A DNA stretch of 5,217 bases from a candidate division SR1 bacterium (GTDB lineage: Bacteria; Patescibacteriota; Gracilibacteria; Absconditabacterales; Absconditicoccaceae): NCBI GenBank assembly GCA_002746475.1, contig PDOX01000009.1, positions 1 through 5,217 on the forward strand, given 5' to 3'. Shown here piece after piece: positions 5,021 to 5,217 of the stretch. Under the pieces are notes generated by a model. That model ran no database searches. It had not been told where the DNA came from and saw nothing but the letters and a program-made list of their open reading frames with translations. Position numbers and translations under genes: made by a program. How positions within the stretch are numbered: position 1 is the stretch's first letter; every line of letters starts with the position of its first letter.

Positions 5021-5217
5021 ATGGATATGCAAAGTATACTCATTGCTGTTTGAGCTTTGATCCTTTGAGGAGTGTTAGGATTTTTCTGATACAAGAAAAC
5101 ACTCACAGAGAAAGCATTGAAATTCAAAGAAAAAATGGCGAAAGCGAGAGAAATAGAAGAAGATATTATTGAACAAGCAAAGAAAAAATCACACGATATT
5201 ATTGAAAGATCTGAACA
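5021..5217 (+). CDS. rny: Probable ribonuclease Y, N-terminus only (runs off right edge)
   Basis: 65 codons are visible. Residues about 4-24 form one membrane helix rich in glycine (SILIAVGALILGGVLGFFGY), followed by KK and then a long charged helix with strong coiled-coil character (KALKFKEKMAKAREIEEDI, then EQAKKKSHDIIERSE). This single anchor plus coiled coil is the usual N-terminus of RNase Y, the membrane-bound endoribonuclease that starts mRNA decay. The diagnostic KH and HD domains would lie beyond the window. TGA codons 11, 16 and 23 all fall in the membrane helix and are read as glycine; the standard code would hide the gene start entirely. M1 or M3 could start translation, and neither has a Shine-Dalgarno sequence. 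The alternative, another anchored coiled-coil protein such as ATP synthase subunit b, is less likely because of the short helix and early Lys pair. Confidence 0.6.

Noticed and set aside
1..5217. UGA = tryptophan (table 4, Mycoplasma-like)
   Set aside because: Glycine, not tryptophan, fits the HIGH motif of CysRS, the YbaB glycine tail and the membrane helices, and TGG is used for Trp in five of the genes.

Overview
The window is AT-rich bacterial DNA read with a non-standard genetic code: UGA encodes glycine (translation table 25). Seven of the eight genes contain in-frame TGA codons, 18 in total by my reading, and each reads through into recognisable conserved protein. All six stops inside the window are TAA or TAG. 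Tryptophan is separately encoded by TGG at several positions, which argues against the UGA=Trp code. UGA=Gly is known from the candidate phyla Gracilibacteria (BD1-5) and Absconditabacteria (SR1), so an uncultured member of that group (CPR/Patescibacteria) is the likely source. No gene start has a good Shine-Dalgarno sequence.

Layout. 1-590 (-): start of cysS, running off the left edge. 591-752: divergent intergenic region. 753-1454 (+): DUF1653 domain fused to a nucleoside 2-deoxyribosyltransferase-like domain. 1460-1783 (-): MazG-like nucleotide pyrophosphohydrolase. 1820-2410 (-): HAD-type 5'(3')-deoxyribonucleotidase. 2449-2599: GC-rich repeat with terminal inverted repeats, resembling a MITE. 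2603-3535 (-): CorA-type Mg2+ transporter. 3562-3626: strong hairpin terminator. 3645-4244 (-): lysine-rich protein of unknown function with its own promoter. 4245-4511: AT-rich divergent region with promoter-like motifs and a nested dyad. 4512-4889 (+): YbaB/EbfC nucleoid-associated protein. 4907-4973: palindromic repeat. 5021-5217 (+): probable RNase Y N-terminus, cut by the right edge.

Three neighbouring genes (deoxyribosyltransferase-like, MazG-like, deoxyribonucleotidase) plausibly act on free or modified nucleotides, as a pool-cleaning or salvage group. The last two look like one transcription unit. cysS, corA, ybaB and rny are housekeeping genes. I see no defence locus, CRISPR array, phage or complete insertion sequence. 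The most interesting points are the recoding, which places UGA inside the HIGH signature of cysteinyl-tRNA synthetase, the apparent loss of the catalytic glutamate in the deoxyribosyltransferase-like domain, the MITE-like repeat and the unrecognised 199-residue protein.
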